From: Psychrobacter sp. M13
Lineage (GTDB): Bacteria; Pseudomonadota; Gammaproteobacteria; Pseudomonadales; Moraxellaceae
Assembly (NCBI RefSeq): GCF_030718935.1
Contig: NZ_CP132194.1
Coordinates: forward strand, 186,001 to 250,000
Length of the DNA stretch: 64,000 nt
Direction: 5' to 3'
Below are positions 25,592-34,732 of the stretch, piece after piece. The notes under the pieces are model-generated. The model was not told the DNA's origin, ran no database searches, and was given only the letters and a program-made list of their open reading frames with translations. Numbering within the stretch: the first letter of the stretch is position 1; the number at the start of each line of letters is the position of its first letter. The position numbers were made by a program, and so were the translations under genes.

Positions 25592-26683
25592 TTGAAGATT
25601 TTGATGGTATTATTTTATGGTCTCAACAAAGGTGCTGGCGTTGAGAGAGTAGGCTCTATGATTGCTAACGGTCTATTGGATGCAGGTCATGAGGTAATCT
25701 TAGCTAGCATCGGACCTTGTGATACCCCTTTTTTTCCACTTAATAAAGATATTAAAATAATTCCATTATCAGATTCTGAACATGCTAATTGGAATCGTAT
25801 TCCTAATATCGTTTATGAAACTAATATTATTTATAAAATAAGAAAGCTGTTAAAAACGCAAAGTATCGACATAGTAATGGCAGTAGACATTAAGTGTATT
25901 CCTTATACTCTACCGGCAACTTTAGGCTTAACTGTAAAACATATAGGCTGGGAGCATTTTAACTTTGATCCTAATCAAGCGATGAGCGCAAGCTCTTTAT
26001 TCAGACATTTAGCAGCACGATATTGCGACTCAGTCGTTGTTTTAACTCAAAGAGATAAAGAGTATTGGCTAAAACATACTCGTCACCAGTCACAAATCAG
26101 CGCTATAGCCAATCCTTGTCCGTTTCCAGTGCAAGAGTATATTAAGGAAAATAAAAAGATAGTATTAGCAGTTGGCCGTCTAGACAGAGATAAGGGCTTC
26201 GACTTGTTACTCAAAGCTTGGCTGCATATCGTCACAGTTATGCCAGAATGGCGATTGAAAATAGTAGGCGAGGGTGAGCAAAGAGCAGAGTTAACTCAGT
26301 TTATTAGAGCCAATCAAATAACCGAGAGTGTGGAACTGGTTGGTGCGACTGACGATGTGAGTCACTATTACAAACAGGCGGAGATATTTTGTTTGCCCTC
26401 TCGGATAGAAGGGTTCGGTATGGTTTTGACGGAGGCTTTAGCCTTTGGTCTTCCTATTGTTAGTTTTGATTGTGGACCTGGGCCTGCAGAAGTTCTAAAA
26501 GATACCGGCTCTATTCTAGTGCCTAAAAATGATATTAGCCAACTCGCCTTAGCGTTAATTCATCTGATGAAGGATGATGAGCAAAGAGTAAGGATTGGCT
26601 TAAAAGGTAAAGAAAAAGTCGAGATTTATCAACCCGATACTATCATAGAGGAGTGGTTGAGTTTACTTAAAAATCTTGAATAG
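25592..26683 (+). CDS. GT4-family glycosyltransferase
   Basis: This 363-residue GT-B enzyme would transfer a sugar from a nucleotide donor to a cell-surface glycan acceptor. The N-terminal domain has GLNKGAGVERVGSMIANGL, and the C-terminal donor-binding domain has AVGRLDRDKGFDLLLKAW and the EX7E-type region EGFGMVLTEALAFGLPIV. It resembles AmsD/capsule-type enzymes. The start is TTG (25592), with AGG about ten bases upstream. The ATG four codons later is too close to the fold to be preferred. It is a lone glycosyltransferase, with no polysaccharide cluster around it, and its A/T-rich codons differ from purC, suggesting separate acquisition (inference). Donor and acceptor are unknown. Confidence 0.85.
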   Translation: MKILMVLFYGLNKGAGVERVGSMIANGLLDAGHEVILASIGPCDTPFFPLNKDIKIIPLSDSEHANWNRIPNIVYETNIIYKIRKLLKTQSIDIVMAVDIKCIPYTLPATLGLTVKHIGWEHFNFDPNQAMSASSLFRHLAARYCDSVVVLTQRDKEYWLKHTRHQSQISAIANPCPFPVQEYIKENKKIVLAVGRLDRDKGFDLLLKAWLHIVTVMPEWRLKIVGEGEQRAELTQFIRANQITESVELVGATDDVSHYYKQAEIFCLPSRIEGFGMVLTEALAFGLPIVSFDCGPGPAEVLKDTGSILVPKNDISQLALALIHLMKDDEQRVRIGLKGKEKVEIYQPDTIIEEWLSLLKNLE

Positions 26684-26719
26684 CATAGAGTATTATCTTA
26701 ATAGGCTCTATAACTAGTG

Positions 26720-26734
26720 CAACAGACCCTAGTT
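26720..26734. repeat. Solo end of the MITE seen at 57.1-57.4 kb
   Basis: CAACAGACCCTAGTT matches the right terminus and adjacent flank of the complete element (57350-57364). No partner terminus is found nearby, so it may be a relic or a chance match. Confidence 0.35.
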
Positions 26735-26938
26735 TTATAAAAGTAATTTCGACACATTTATGTGTCACTGGTATAAATTTTGCTTGCTTGCTTTGCCTAT
26801 GCATACAGAGGCTGCAAAAAATTCCTACTAGCAATATTAGAGTATTTCAAAGTATCTTGATTGTAACTTTACGTGTACTTTTGTTTATGTCTGATGTAAT
26901 ATAAATTCTATTATTGGAACATAAATACGGAGATTTAG

Positions 26939-27316
26939 ATGATTGTCTTTGATAAACTAAAAATATTGTTCCAAAATAAGGCCTCTAAGATCGAAGCTGA
27001 AGCTGTCCGATGCCCTTTAACTAACGATACGGTTAATATTCTAAGGAAACATTCTATCGCCTGTAAGTGTGGAGGGATGGCCGTACCTATTAGCAAAAGG
27101 GGCAATGTATTTAGATGTATCCATTGCACTGAAGAGCATCGATATATTAATTATAATCTAGAACGGTTAAGTAACTACTTAGCAGCTCAAGACTCTGATA
27201 TCACTGCTAATGAAGACGTAACATTCAACACGAATGATTACGATGATGCTATAAAACTATTGCAAGAAGAATATAAGAATCCTCACGTGTCTTTAAAGAA
27301 TTACTTTAAAACGTAG
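26939..27316 (+). CDS. Orphan protein with a zinc-ribbon-like cysteine cluster
   Basis: The 125-residue product is not recognised. Cysteines occur as Cys34, a CKCG pair and a CIHC pair, spaced like a treble-clef or zinc-ribbon site. The C-terminal half is acidic and helical (ISNxTNDYDDAIKLLQEEYKN type). Start support is good: GGAG seven bases before the ATG. It has no signal peptide or membrane helix. It lies alone between a glycosyltransferase and convergent phoU in a locally AT-rich stretch that also contains a MITE relic, so it is probably accessory. Confidence 0.6.
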   Translation: MIVFDKLKILFQNKASKIEAEAVRCPLTNDTVNILRKHSIACKCGGMAVPISKRGNVFRCIHCTEEHRYINYNLERLSNYLAAQDSDITANEDVTFNTNDYDDAIKLLQEEYKNPHVSLKNYFKT

Positions 27317-27405
27317 ATTGAGTATCCAACTATCTACCGCTGGCGGCGACAGTTGAGACAGCACTTTTAGATAACTTAAACTGATCTGAGCTCAAGTAAG
27401 ATAGA

Positions 27406-28140
27406 CTATCGGTTATTCATATTAGCATCGGCGGTTTGTTGGACGATTTGTTCTACTCGCAAAAAATCCGTATGACGCACATCTTTACCACTAGTACAGA
27501 AGATAACTAGCTCAGCGATATTTTTGGCATGATCGCCAACACGCTCTAATGCGCGTAATACCCATAGTATATTGATCACTTTAGACACGTGACGGCTGTC
27601 CTCCATGACATAAGTCATAAGAGATCGCGTGGCAGAGTGATACTCTTCATTGACTGACTCATCGTTTTGCAATACCGAAAATGCCTGCTGAGAATCCATC
27701 CGTGAGAAGGCATCAAGTGCGTCAAGCAGCATTAAGCGTACCTGATTGGATAAATGCTGAACTTCTAAATAGCCTCTAGGAGAGGCGCCATCTTCAATTA
27801 ATCGGCATGCCATGCGTGCTATTTTTTCGGCTTCATCACCCACCCGCTCAAAGTCGACAATACCTTTACTAAGAGCCATGATTAATCGTAAATCATTGGC
27901 GGCTGGCTGGCGCTTGGCAACCAATAGAATAATAAGCTCATCGATTTTGATCTCTAACTGATTGACTATATGATCATCAGCGATTACTTTTTTCGCGGTC
28001 GGCTCATCTGCGCTTATCAAAGCGCGTGTCGCAATCGCGACTTGTTCTGCAGCCAAGTGTCCCATCTGTATAAATAATTCAACAACTTCATTTAAATCAT
28101 TATCAAAACTCTTTGATAGATGCTTTCCTGTGTTCGGCAT
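27406..28140 (-). CDS. phoU: Phosphate-signalling regulator PhoU
   Basis: PhoU links the Pst transporter to PhoR and keeps the phosphate regulon off when phosphate is plentiful. The 244-residue all-helical protein has two PhoU repeats with the metal-binding pattern: FERVGDEAEKIARM in the first half and LERVGDHAKNIAELVIF in the second. It is the last gene of pstSCAB-phoU, 84 bp downstream of pstB on the same strand. It is convergent with the zinc-ribbon orphan gene, with no strong terminator in the 89 bp between them. Confidence 0.96.
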   Translation of the reverse strand: MPNTGKHLSKSFDNDLNEVVELFIQMGHLAAEQVAIATRALISADEPTAKKVIADDHIVNQLEIKIDELIILLVAKRQPAANDLRLIMALSKGIVDFERVGDEAEKIARMACRLIEDGASPRGYLEVQHLSNQVRLMLLDALDAFSRMDSQQAFSVLQNDESVNEEYHSATRSLMTYVMEDSRHVSKVINILWVLRALERVGDHAKNIAELVIFCTSGKDVRHTDFLRVEQIVQQTADANMNNR

Positions 28141-28224
28141 AATTGCTTCCTTGATAATAAGGGACTACTGTAGATGGCTGTGCTTAAATAACTACTTAAA
28201 ATAATGGCTTAAATAAATAGTGAC

Positions 28225-29160
28225 TTAGCCATAACGACCGGTAATATAATCTTCAGTGGCTTTTTGTGCTGGGCTGGTGAATATTTGATTGGTCTCACCC
28301 ATCTCGACCATATCCCCCAAATACATGTAGGCGGTGTAGTCAGAGATGCGTGCCGCCTGCTGCATGTTATGAGTCACGATAGCAATGGTATAGTCGTTTT
28401 TTAAGTCGGTAATCAAGTCTTCAATAGCGCCAGTGGATATAGGATCAAGCGCTGAGGTTGGCTCATCTAAAAGTAATACTTCAGGCTTAGTTGCCACTGC
28501 ACGCGCGATGCAGAGGCGTTGTTGCTGACCACCTGACAATGACAATCCTGAGGCCTTGAGCTTGTCTTTGACCTCAAGCCATAATGCTGCCTTTTTGAGA
28601 GCCCACTCGACACGCTCATCCATCTCAGCTTTGCTTAGCTTCTCATACAGACGGACGCCAAATGCCACATTGTCATAAATAGACATAGGAAACGGCGTAG
28701 GTTTTTGAAAGACCATACCCACTTGCGCCCGTAGCAGGTTGACATCTAAATCTTTAGCTAGAATATTATTACCATCGAGGGTGATTTCACCCTCGCTACG
28801 CATATTAGGATATAAGTCGTACATGCGGTTTAAAGTACGTAGCAATGTAGATTTTCCGCAGCCTGAGGGGCCAATGAAAGCCGTTACTTTTTTTTCTGGA
28901 ATATTAATATTAATGTTTTTTAAGGCTTTAAAGTCACCGTAGTAGAAATCTAAATTCCTAATAGTAATCTTGCTAGGCGGCATATTATCGGGCATATCCG
29001 CTATGGTTTGTTTGGTTAAACCCTCACTATCGGGCTGCTGTAGCTGACCTAATGGCTGATTCAGTAAATCATGTTGGCTACTTCTATTAGTTATGCTTTG
29101 CTTAGCTACGCTTTGCTTAGTCGCTTTTCTTTCTAGTACATCAGACATAATATTATCCAA
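28225..29160 (-). CDS. pstB: Phosphate ABC transporter ATPase PstB
   Basis: PstB powers high-affinity phosphate import. The ABC domain begins at ~residue 64, with Walker [10 protein letters not shown] at 97-105, signature [16 protein letters not shown], Walker [13 protein letters not shown] and the switch histidine in [10 protein letters not shown]. The protein is 311 residues against ~257 in E. coli because of a ~60-residue polar N-terminal extension (Gln/Ser/Asn-rich). Internal methionines at residues 5, 56 and 60 are alternative starts; Met60 would give the usual size. It lies between pstA and phoU. Confidence 0.95.
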   Translation of the reverse strand: MDNIMSDVLERKATKQSVAKQSITNRSSQHDLLNQPLGQLQQPDSEGLTKQTIADMPDNMPPSKITIRNLDFYYGDFKALKNININIPEKKVTAFIGPSGCGKSTLLRTLNRMYDLYPNMRSEGEITLDGNNILAKDLDVNLLRAQVGMVFQKPTPFPMSIYDNVAFGVRLYEKLSKAEMDERVEWALKKAALWLEVKDKLKASGLSLSGGQQQRLCIARAVATKPEVLLLDEPTSALDPISTGAIEDLITDLKNDYTIAIVTHNMQQAARISDYTAYMYLGDMVEMGETNQIFTSPAQKATEDYITGRYG

Positions 29161-29266
29161 CTATTTCAATATCTTGTTAAAGGGGCTATCTTTATTTTAA
29201 GGCATGCTGTGAATCGTACTGCTCACTGGGGTTCTTACAGCGCTGAGATATGTCTTAGATAGAGAG

Positions 29267-30160
29267 CTATCTCGTATGATCCTTACCACCGATAAACCGC
29301 GCCATAATATTTAATAGCAATACTGTACCGGTAATCAGTAGCGCTGCCGCCCAAGCTAGCGAATGCCAATTATCATAAGGACTCATTGCAAACTGATAAA
29401 TGGTATTGGGCAAGTTGGCCAGTGGCCCGTTCATATCAGTACTAAAGTACTGGTTGTTTAATGCGGTAAATAACAGAGGGGCGGTCTCACCAGTAATACG
29501 TGCAAATGCTAATAGCACCCCTGTGGTTAAGCCAGCCTTGGCCGCTTTTAGGGTCACCGTACTGACTAGCTTCCATTTTGGTGTACCCAATGCATAGGCG
29601 GCTTCACGTAAAGTATTGGGCACTAGATTTAGCATATTTTCTGTCGTACGTACGACAACGGGAATCACAATCAGTGCCAAGGCCAATGCTCCTGCCCACC
29701 CTGAAAAGCTTTGACCTTTGACCATTAATGCATAAATAAATAAACCAATCACGATCGAGGGAGCAGACAGTAAGATATCGTTTAAAAATCGGGTAACCTT
29801 GCCAAGCAAGCTACCCTGTGAGAATTCAGCTAAATAAATACCAGCCATCATGCCGATGGGTGCACCAATGGCTAAACCCGAAAATGCCAACATCACCGAA
29901 CCCACGATAGCATTACGCAGACCACCTTCTCCCATAGGCGGCGGTGTATCTGCCGTAAATACGGGCATCTGCATTAGACCTTGAAAGCCTTCAACAAACA
30001 GCGTGACCAAAATCCAAAGTAGCCAAAATAAACCAAAAATAATAGCGGATGTAGCAAACCCAAGCCCTAATCTATTTATGAGACGACGCTGATTATATAG
30101 GCTTTGGTTGTAGCGCTTTTCAATGCTGGATACAGGAGTAATAGTAGGTGCTGAATTCAT
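29267..30160 (-). CDS. pstA: Phosphate ABC transporter permease PstA
   Basis: PstA is one of the two membrane subunits of the Pst importer. The 297-residue protein has six hydrophobic segments. It carries the ABC permease coupling loop in RTTENMLNLVPNTLREAAYALGTPKWKLVSTVTLKAA, where the EAAxxxG core contacts PstB. It follows pstC by 38 bp and precedes pstB by 106 bp. Nothing unusual is seen. Confidence 0.95.
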   Translation of the reverse strand: MNSAPTITPVSSIEKRYNQSLYNQRRLINRLGLGFATSAIIFGLFWLLWILVTLFVEGFQGLMQMPVFTADTPPPMGEGGLRNAIVGSVMLAFSGLAIGAPIGMMAGIYLAEFSQGSLLGKVTRFLNDILLSAPSIVIGLFIYALMVKGQSFSGWAGALALALIVIPVVVRTTENMLNLVPNTLREAAYALGTPKWKLVSTVTLKAAKAGLTTGVLLAFARITGETAPLLFTALNNQYFSTDMNGPLANLPNTIYQFAMSPYDNWHSLAWAAALLITGTVLLLNIMARFIGGKDHTR

Positions 30161-30198
30161 CGGGCGTCTATCCTTTTTTATGTTTGATATTATCGCGA

Positions 30199-31149
30199 CT
30201 AGTTGCCAGCTTTTTGGTCAATACGCATTAGCAGCAGCTTAGATATCGATAGTACGATAAAGGTAATGACAAAAAGAATGAGGCCTAAATGCAATAATGA
30301 GGCTAAATGCAACTCACTAGATGCCTCAGCAAACTCATTAGCCAAAGCTGAAGTAATAGTCACCCCTGATGTGAATAAACTGGGGCTAATATTAAAAGCA
30401 TTACCAATCAAAAAGGTTACCGCCATCGTCTCACCCAACGCCCGACCAAGTCCTAAAATGACTCCACCAACCACACCTGCTTTGGTATAGGGCAGGATGA
30501 TTTTGAACATCACCTCCCAAGTGGTAGCGCCCATGCCATAAGCGGATTCTTTTAATAAATCAGGAACGACAGAGAAAACATCGCGCATAGTGGCGGCAAT
30601 AAAGGGAATAATCATAATAGCCAGCACTAGTGAGGCGGTAAACATACCAAGCCCCATAGGCGCTCCGGTAAAAACTTGACCAATGATAGGCAAGGGACCA
30701 ATGTTTTCAATAAACCAAGGCTGAATGTGATCGCCAAAAAACGGTGCAAACACAAATAATCCCCACATACCGTAGATAATAGAAGGAATACCTGCCAGCA
30801 GCTCAATAGCGATTCCTAACGGCTTTTTTAGGAAATTAGGACATAATTCAGTCAAGAAAATAGCAATGCCAAAGCTGATAGGAACGGCAATACAGATAGC
30901 GATAAAAGAGGTGACCAGCGTCCCGTAAATAGGGGCGAGTGCCCCATATTGATCGTTTACCGTATCCCAGTTATTGCTGGTATAAAACCCTAGCCCAAAC
31001 TCAGTGATACTAGGCCAAGCCCCGATGAGCAATGAGAGCGTGATACCGCCAAGCGACAATAGCACTAAGAGCGCAAATGCTTTGGTGGCGTTGACAAAAA
31101 TAGCATCGTAACGCTTTTGTTTTACCAGTTGAGATTTTAAATCTGCCAT
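30199..31149 (-). CDS. pstC: Phosphate ABC transporter permease PstC
   Basis: PstC pairs with PstA to form the phosphate channel. It has 316 residues and six membrane segments. The coupling loop appears in [34 protein letters not shown], followed by [28 protein letters not shown], a highly conserved PstC stretch. It lies 106 bp after pstS and just ahead of pstA. Confidence 0.95.
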   Translation of the reverse strand: MADLKSQLVKQKRYDAIFVNATKAFALLVLLSLGGITLSLLIGAWPSITEFGLGFYTSNNWDTVNDQYGALAPIYGTLVTSFIAICIAVPISFGIAIFLTELCPNFLKKPLGIAIELLAGIPSIIYGMWGLFVFAPFFGDHIQPWFIENIGPLPIIGQVFTGAPMGLGMFTASLVLAIMIIPFIAATMRDVFSVVPDLLKESAYGMGATTWEVMFKIILPYTKAGVVGGVILGLGRALGETMAVTFLIGNAFNISPSLFTSGVTITSALANEFAEASSELHLASLLHLGLILFVITFIVLSISKLLLMRIDQKAGN

Positions 31150-31255
31150 AAAACCCTCAATACTCTAATGTATAATCTACAATCTATGATCAGCTTGCTT
31201 AACGAGTGTTGTTATTACTTTAACTGCTAAATGCACTGCCAATCTAATTGCTAAT

Positions 31256-32371
31256 TCAAATAGGCTTGTCGGCTGGAAGATAAACAGGCTTACCTTCGCT
31301 ATCGACCACTTCGTTCCATTTTGCTTTGAAGAGCGCTACGGCAGTATCAGAAAAAGGCACATAATCGAGGTTTAGGGCATCATCATCACCTTGAGCATAA
31401 GCCCAATCAAAGAAGCTTAGAGCGCCTGCGACTTGCTTGGCATCTTGCGGTTGCTTATGGACTAAGATAAAAGTAGCTGCAGCGATAGGCCAAGCTTGAG
31501 CGGTTTCAGAGTTAGTAATAACTTTATAAAACCCTTCGTGCTGTGACCAATCGATGTCGCCAGCCGCGGCAAAGCTCTCAGCTGAGGGTTGTACCACATT
31601 GCCAGCAGCGTTTTTGAGAGCAACATGTGCCAAGCCGCTTTGCTTAGCATAAGCGTATTCGACATAACCGATAGAGTTCTGCATACGATTCACGTAGCTT
31701 GAGACGCCCTCATTGCCTTTGCCGCCAGCGCCTGTGGCTGAGGTTGGCCATTTTACGGTTTTGTCCACACCGATAGTGTCTTTCCAAGTGCTTGAGACTT
31801 TGGCTAAATAATCAGTGAAGTTAAACGTCGTACCAGAACCATCTGAGCGGAATACCGTAGTAATGGCCGCATCAGGAAGAGTCAAGTCAGGGTTCATGGC
31901 AGCAATAGCAGGATCATTCCAGTTGCTGATCTTGCCAAGGTAGATATCAGCGAGCATTGCACCATCTAGCTTCAGTTCACCAGGTCCAATACCTTCGATG
32001 TTGACAATAGGAACCACACCGCCGATAACCGTTGGAAACTGAATAAGACCAGCCTCATTTAACTCATCAGGAGTCATTGGTGCATCTGAGGCGCCAAAAT
32101 CAACTGTTTTAGCAATAATTTGTTTGATACCACCTGATGAGCCGATGGATTGATAATTTACTTGTCCGCCTGTTGCTTTATTATAAGCGTCTGACCATTT
32201 GGCATAGATAGGCTGTGGAAAAGAAGCGCCCGCACCCGTAATATTCATAGAGACGCTGTCAGCTGCTGTTGAGATGACAGAATCGGTAGTTTCATTACTA
32301 GTGGTGGCTTGATTACAAGCGGTTAAGGCAAAGGTACTAGCGATGGCTATAGCCATGAACGAATAACGCAT
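31256..32371 (-). CDS. pstS: Phosphate-binding lipoprotein PstS
   Basis: PstS captures phosphate for PstCAB. The 371-residue precursor has a type II signal (FALTAC-N, lipid-modified Cys at residue 19), so it is membrane-anchored, unlike the soluble E. coli protein. The binding-site signatures are GAGASFPQPIYAKW, SIGSSGGIKQI, DFGASDAPM and FRSDGSGTTFNFTDYL. An NETTDS-rich linker follows the cysteine. It heads pstSCAB-phoU and is preceded on its strand by a Pho box with a properly spaced -10 element. Confidence 0.96.
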   Translation of the reverse strand: MRYSFMAIAIASTFALTACNQATTSNETTDSVISTAADSVSMNITGAGASFPQPIYAKWSDAYNKATGGQVNYQSIGSSGGIKQIIAKTVDFGASDAPMTPDELNEAGLIQFPTVIGGVVPIVNIEGIGPGELKLDGAMLADIYLGKISNWNDPAIAAMNPDLTLPDAAITTVFRSDGSGTTFNFTDYLAKVSSTWKDTIGVDKTVKWPTSATGAGGKGNEGVSSYVNRMQNSIGYVEYAYAKQSGLAHVALKNAAGNVVQPSAESFAAAGDIDWSQHEGFYKVITNSETAQAWPIAAATFILVHKQPQDAKQVAGALSFFDWAYAQGDDDALNLDYVPFSDTAVALFKAKWNEVVDSEGKPVYLPADKPI

Positions 32372-32455
32372 TATGTCTCCTAAAATTATTTGAGTATTGG
32401 GTCGTTATAAATCACAATGACCACACCGCAGTAATGCTCTGTGGTTAATGAGTAC

Positions 32456-32489
32456 ATCGTAACGAGCAAATATGACAGTTTGATGAAAT
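32456..32489 (-). promoter_or_regulatory. Pho box and -10 element of pstS
   Basis: On the minus strand 32489-32472 reads ATTTCAT-CAAA-CTGTCAT: two 7-nt PhoB half sites with the canonical 4-nt AT-rich spacer (second half perfect, first 5 of 7 to CTGTCAT). Ten bases further is TACGAT (32461-32456), a plausible -10, so PhoB would replace the -35. The box starts about 100 bases before the pstS ATG. Confidence 0.75.
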
Positions 32490-32558
32490 AAAGCGTTTTT
32501 ATAGAAAAGCTTGCTATCTACTTATAAAAAAGAGTGCTACCTCAAAGGTTAAAGATTA

Positions 32559-32592
32559 ATGTCATTAAATAGTCACAATTAATAGGTTTAAT
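32559..32592 (+). promoter_or_regulatory. Pho box and -10 element of phoBR
   Basis: 32559-32576 reads ATGTCAT-TAAA-TAGTCAC, a near-consensus Pho box. Ten bases later is TTTAAT (32587-32592), a 5-of-6 match to the -10 hexamer. phoB should therefore be autoregulated. The leader to the ATG is about 120 nt and holds a tandem repeat. Confidence 0.8.
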
Positions 32593-32650
32593 GAGCCTAC
32601 ATTGGCGAGTGTTCTATGCCTTTTTTTCAAGTTTGATACTTCAATCTTGT

Positions 32651-32710
32651 ATCTTAATAACTGATACCCTAATAACTCACATCTTAATAACTTACACCTT
32701 AATAATCAGC
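32651..32710 (+). repeat. Four 15-bp tandem repeats in the phoB leader
   Basis: Units 32651-32665, 32666-32680, 32681-32695 and 32696-32710 share the pattern AYCYTAATAACTnAC with few mismatches. They end 11 bases before the phoB ATG. Confidence 0.85.
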
Positions 32711-32721
32711 GAGACCTTAGT

Positions 32722-33420
32722 ATGCGTAACGAGCAGATATTGATTGTCGAAGATGAGCTTGCCATTCGTGAAATGATTGTGATGACGCTAGAGATGGCTG
32801 GTTTTGAGAGTTTGCAGGCGGCTGATATTGCAGAGGCGCACCAACAAGTAGTGGATCATCGGCCTGCGCTGATATTGCTTGATTGGATGCTACCAGGGGA
32901 TAGAAGTGGCATTGATTTTTGTCGCATGCTCAAAAGTGATGAGATGCTGTCTGAGATACCAGTCATTATGCTGACTGCCAAAAGCGAAGAGGATAGTCTC
33001 ATCAATGGTCTTGATGCTGGGGCTGATGACTATATGACCAAGCCCTTTTCAACCCGTGAACTTATCTCACGCATCAAAGCAGTATTGCGTCGTAGTCATG
33101 CGCTCAGCAGTGATAAGTCTATCGAGATCGGTCAGCTAAGCTTAGATCCAAAAAGCCAGCGCGTCACCGCTCAAGGAAATATCATTGATATGGGTCCGAC
33201 GGAATATCGATTGCTGGCATTTTTTATGAGTCATCCAGAGCGCGCTTATACGCGCACCCAACTGCTAGATCAAGTTTGGGGTGGCAACGTTTATATCGAA
33301 GATCGCACTATTGATGTACATATTCGACGCTTACGTAAATTACTACATCCTTACGACTGTGATAAGTTGATTCAAACCGTTCGTGGTACAGGTTATAGGC
33401 TGTCTAGTCATCTTGAATAG
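32722..33420 (+). CDS. phoB: Phosphate-regulon response regulator PhoB
   Basis: PhoB, once phosphorylated by PhoR, binds Pho boxes and activates sigma-70 promoters. The 232-residue protein has a receiver domain (acidic pair Glu10-Asp11, phospho-acceptor Asp54 in LLDWMLPG, LTAK switch region) and a C-terminal OmpR-type winged helix (MGPTEYRLLAFFMSHPERAYTRTQLLD, VYIEDRTIDVHIRRLRKLL). It is divergent from pstS and 93 bp upstream of phoR. Its own promoter carries a Pho box. Confidence 0.96.
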   Translation: MRNEQILIVEDELAIREMIVMTLEMAGFESLQAADIAEAHQQVVDHRPALILLDWMLPGDRSGIDFCRMLKSDEMLSEIPVIMLTAKSEEDSLINGLDAGADDYMTKPFSTRELISRIKAVLRRSHALSSDKSIEIGQLSLDPKSQRVTAQGNIIDMGPTEYRLLAFFMSHPERAYTRTQLLDQVWGGNVYIEDRTIDVHIRRLRKLLHPYDCDKLIQTVRGTGYRLSSHLE

Positions 33421-33513
33421 CGACATGCAGATTAGGTAAGACAAAGTAAAGAAAAGGGCGTCGATGACACCATAGCAGCCAGTAATAAAGATAGAGGATA
33501 AGGGAAAAACACG

Positions 33514-34608
33514 ATGACGATAGACAATAGCCAACCAGACAGTCACCAACAAGACAACCAGCAAAAAACCTCCTCGAAAAATACAATGGATCAACTCAAA
33601 AAGATCGGAAGCGCGCTGCGAGCGTTAAGAGATGCTGTCATCTTACTCAACGATGATGATGGGCTAGAATGGTGGAATCAAGCGGCCGCAGACTTGTTGT
33701 TATTGAGCACAACTGATCAAGGCAGAAGTATTTTTGAGTTTATTACGGCCGCTGAGTTTCGAGAGTATTATCAAGATACGCAGAATCATAGCAGTGGTAT
33801 TGATATGCCATCATGGCGAGACCCTAATCGCTATCTAAAGTGTGAGCTCACGCCGTTTGGCAATGAAAAGCTACTTATTATTGATGATGTGACTCGTTTG
33901 CACCACTTAGAACAAATGCGACAGGACTTTGTAGCCAATGTCTCACATGAGCTACGTACGCCACTGACTGTGCTGATGGGTTATCTAGAGAATTTCTCTG
34001 AGCAAGAGGATATATTACCGCAGTGGCGCCGCGGCTTTGAGCTGATGACTCAGCAGACGGCTCGTATGAATAGAGTGGTCAATGACTTATTACTGCTATC
34101 TCGTATTGAAATTGAAGAGAATCAGGAACTAGATTATATAGATATGACCAAGCTACTGACCCATATCTATAGCGACGCTCAGGCTTATAATCATGAGTAT
34201 GGCCATACTATCCATTTGCAAATAGACACCTATGATGGTCTCTATGGCTCAGAGATGTATCTAAATAGTGCGCTGTCCAATTTGGTCATTAATGCTATTA
34301 AATATACTCCAAAAAATGGTGATATCGTTATCAATTGGACTAGGACTGCTACAGGGTGTCGATTTTCAGTGACTGATAATGGTATTGGTATTACGGCACA
34401 GCATATCGCGCGTTTGACTGAGCGTTTTTATCGTGTTGATAGTGGGCGCAGTCGTGCTACAGGCGGTACAGGCTTGGGACTGGCTATTGTAAAACATGTG
34501 CTAAATCAGTATGAGACGACTTTGCAGATTGAGTCGTCAGAAGGGGTAGGCTCGACCTTTAGTGCGCTGTTTCCAAGTGCGTATGTTCGAGTTACTCCTG
34601 AGTGCTGA
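33514..34608 (+). CDS. phoR: Phosphate-regulon sensor kinase PhoR lacking membrane helices
   Basis: PhoR autophosphorylates and controls PhoB. The 364-residue protein has a PAS domain (~33-125), a dimerisation domain with phospho-acceptor His145 in NVSHELRTPLTVLMGYLE, and a HATPase with N box NLVINAIKYTPKNG, VTDNGIGIT and GGTGLGLAIVKHV. E. coli PhoR (431 residues) begins with two membrane helices. Here the first 30 residues are Gln/Ser/Asp-rich and no hydrophobic helix occurs. The 93-bp gap to phoB has no coding for one in this frame. A ribosome site AAGGG lies about 11 bases before the ATG. The kinase is probably cytoplasmic, contacting PhoU and PstB through its PAS domain (inference). Confidence 0.92.
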   Translation: MTIDNSQPDSHQQDNQQKTSSKNTMDQLKKIGSALRALRDAVILLNDDDGLEWWNQAAADLLLLSTTDQGRSIFEFITAAEFREYYQDTQNHSSGIDMPSWRDPNRYLKCELTPFGNEKLLIIDDVTRLHHLEQMRQDFVANVSHELRTPLTVLMGYLENFSEQEDILPQWRRGFELMTQQTARMNRVVNDLLLLSRIEIEENQELDYIDMTKLLTHIYSDAQAYNHEYGHTIHLQIDTYDGLYGSEMYLNSALSNLVINAIKYTPKNGDIVINWTRTATGCRFSVTDNGIGITAQHIARLTERFYRVDSGRSRATGGTGLGLAIVKHVLNQYETTLQIESSEGVGSTFSALFPSAYVRVTPEC

Positions 34609-34732
34609 TACTATAGCTTTGTAGTCTTGTTTTCAAACAATCCTTAAACACAGTGCAAACAACGTCAATGTGGTCACATTCTTTTTTTATGCTAAATTGT
34701 TAGCTACTATAAAATAAAAAAAGGTCTCATGA

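Noticed and set aside
33343..33594. Hydrophobic minus-strand frame between phoB and phoR that could look like a sensor membrane segment
   Set aside because: It is on the wrong strand and overlaps both genes, so it cannot supply membrane helices to PhoR.
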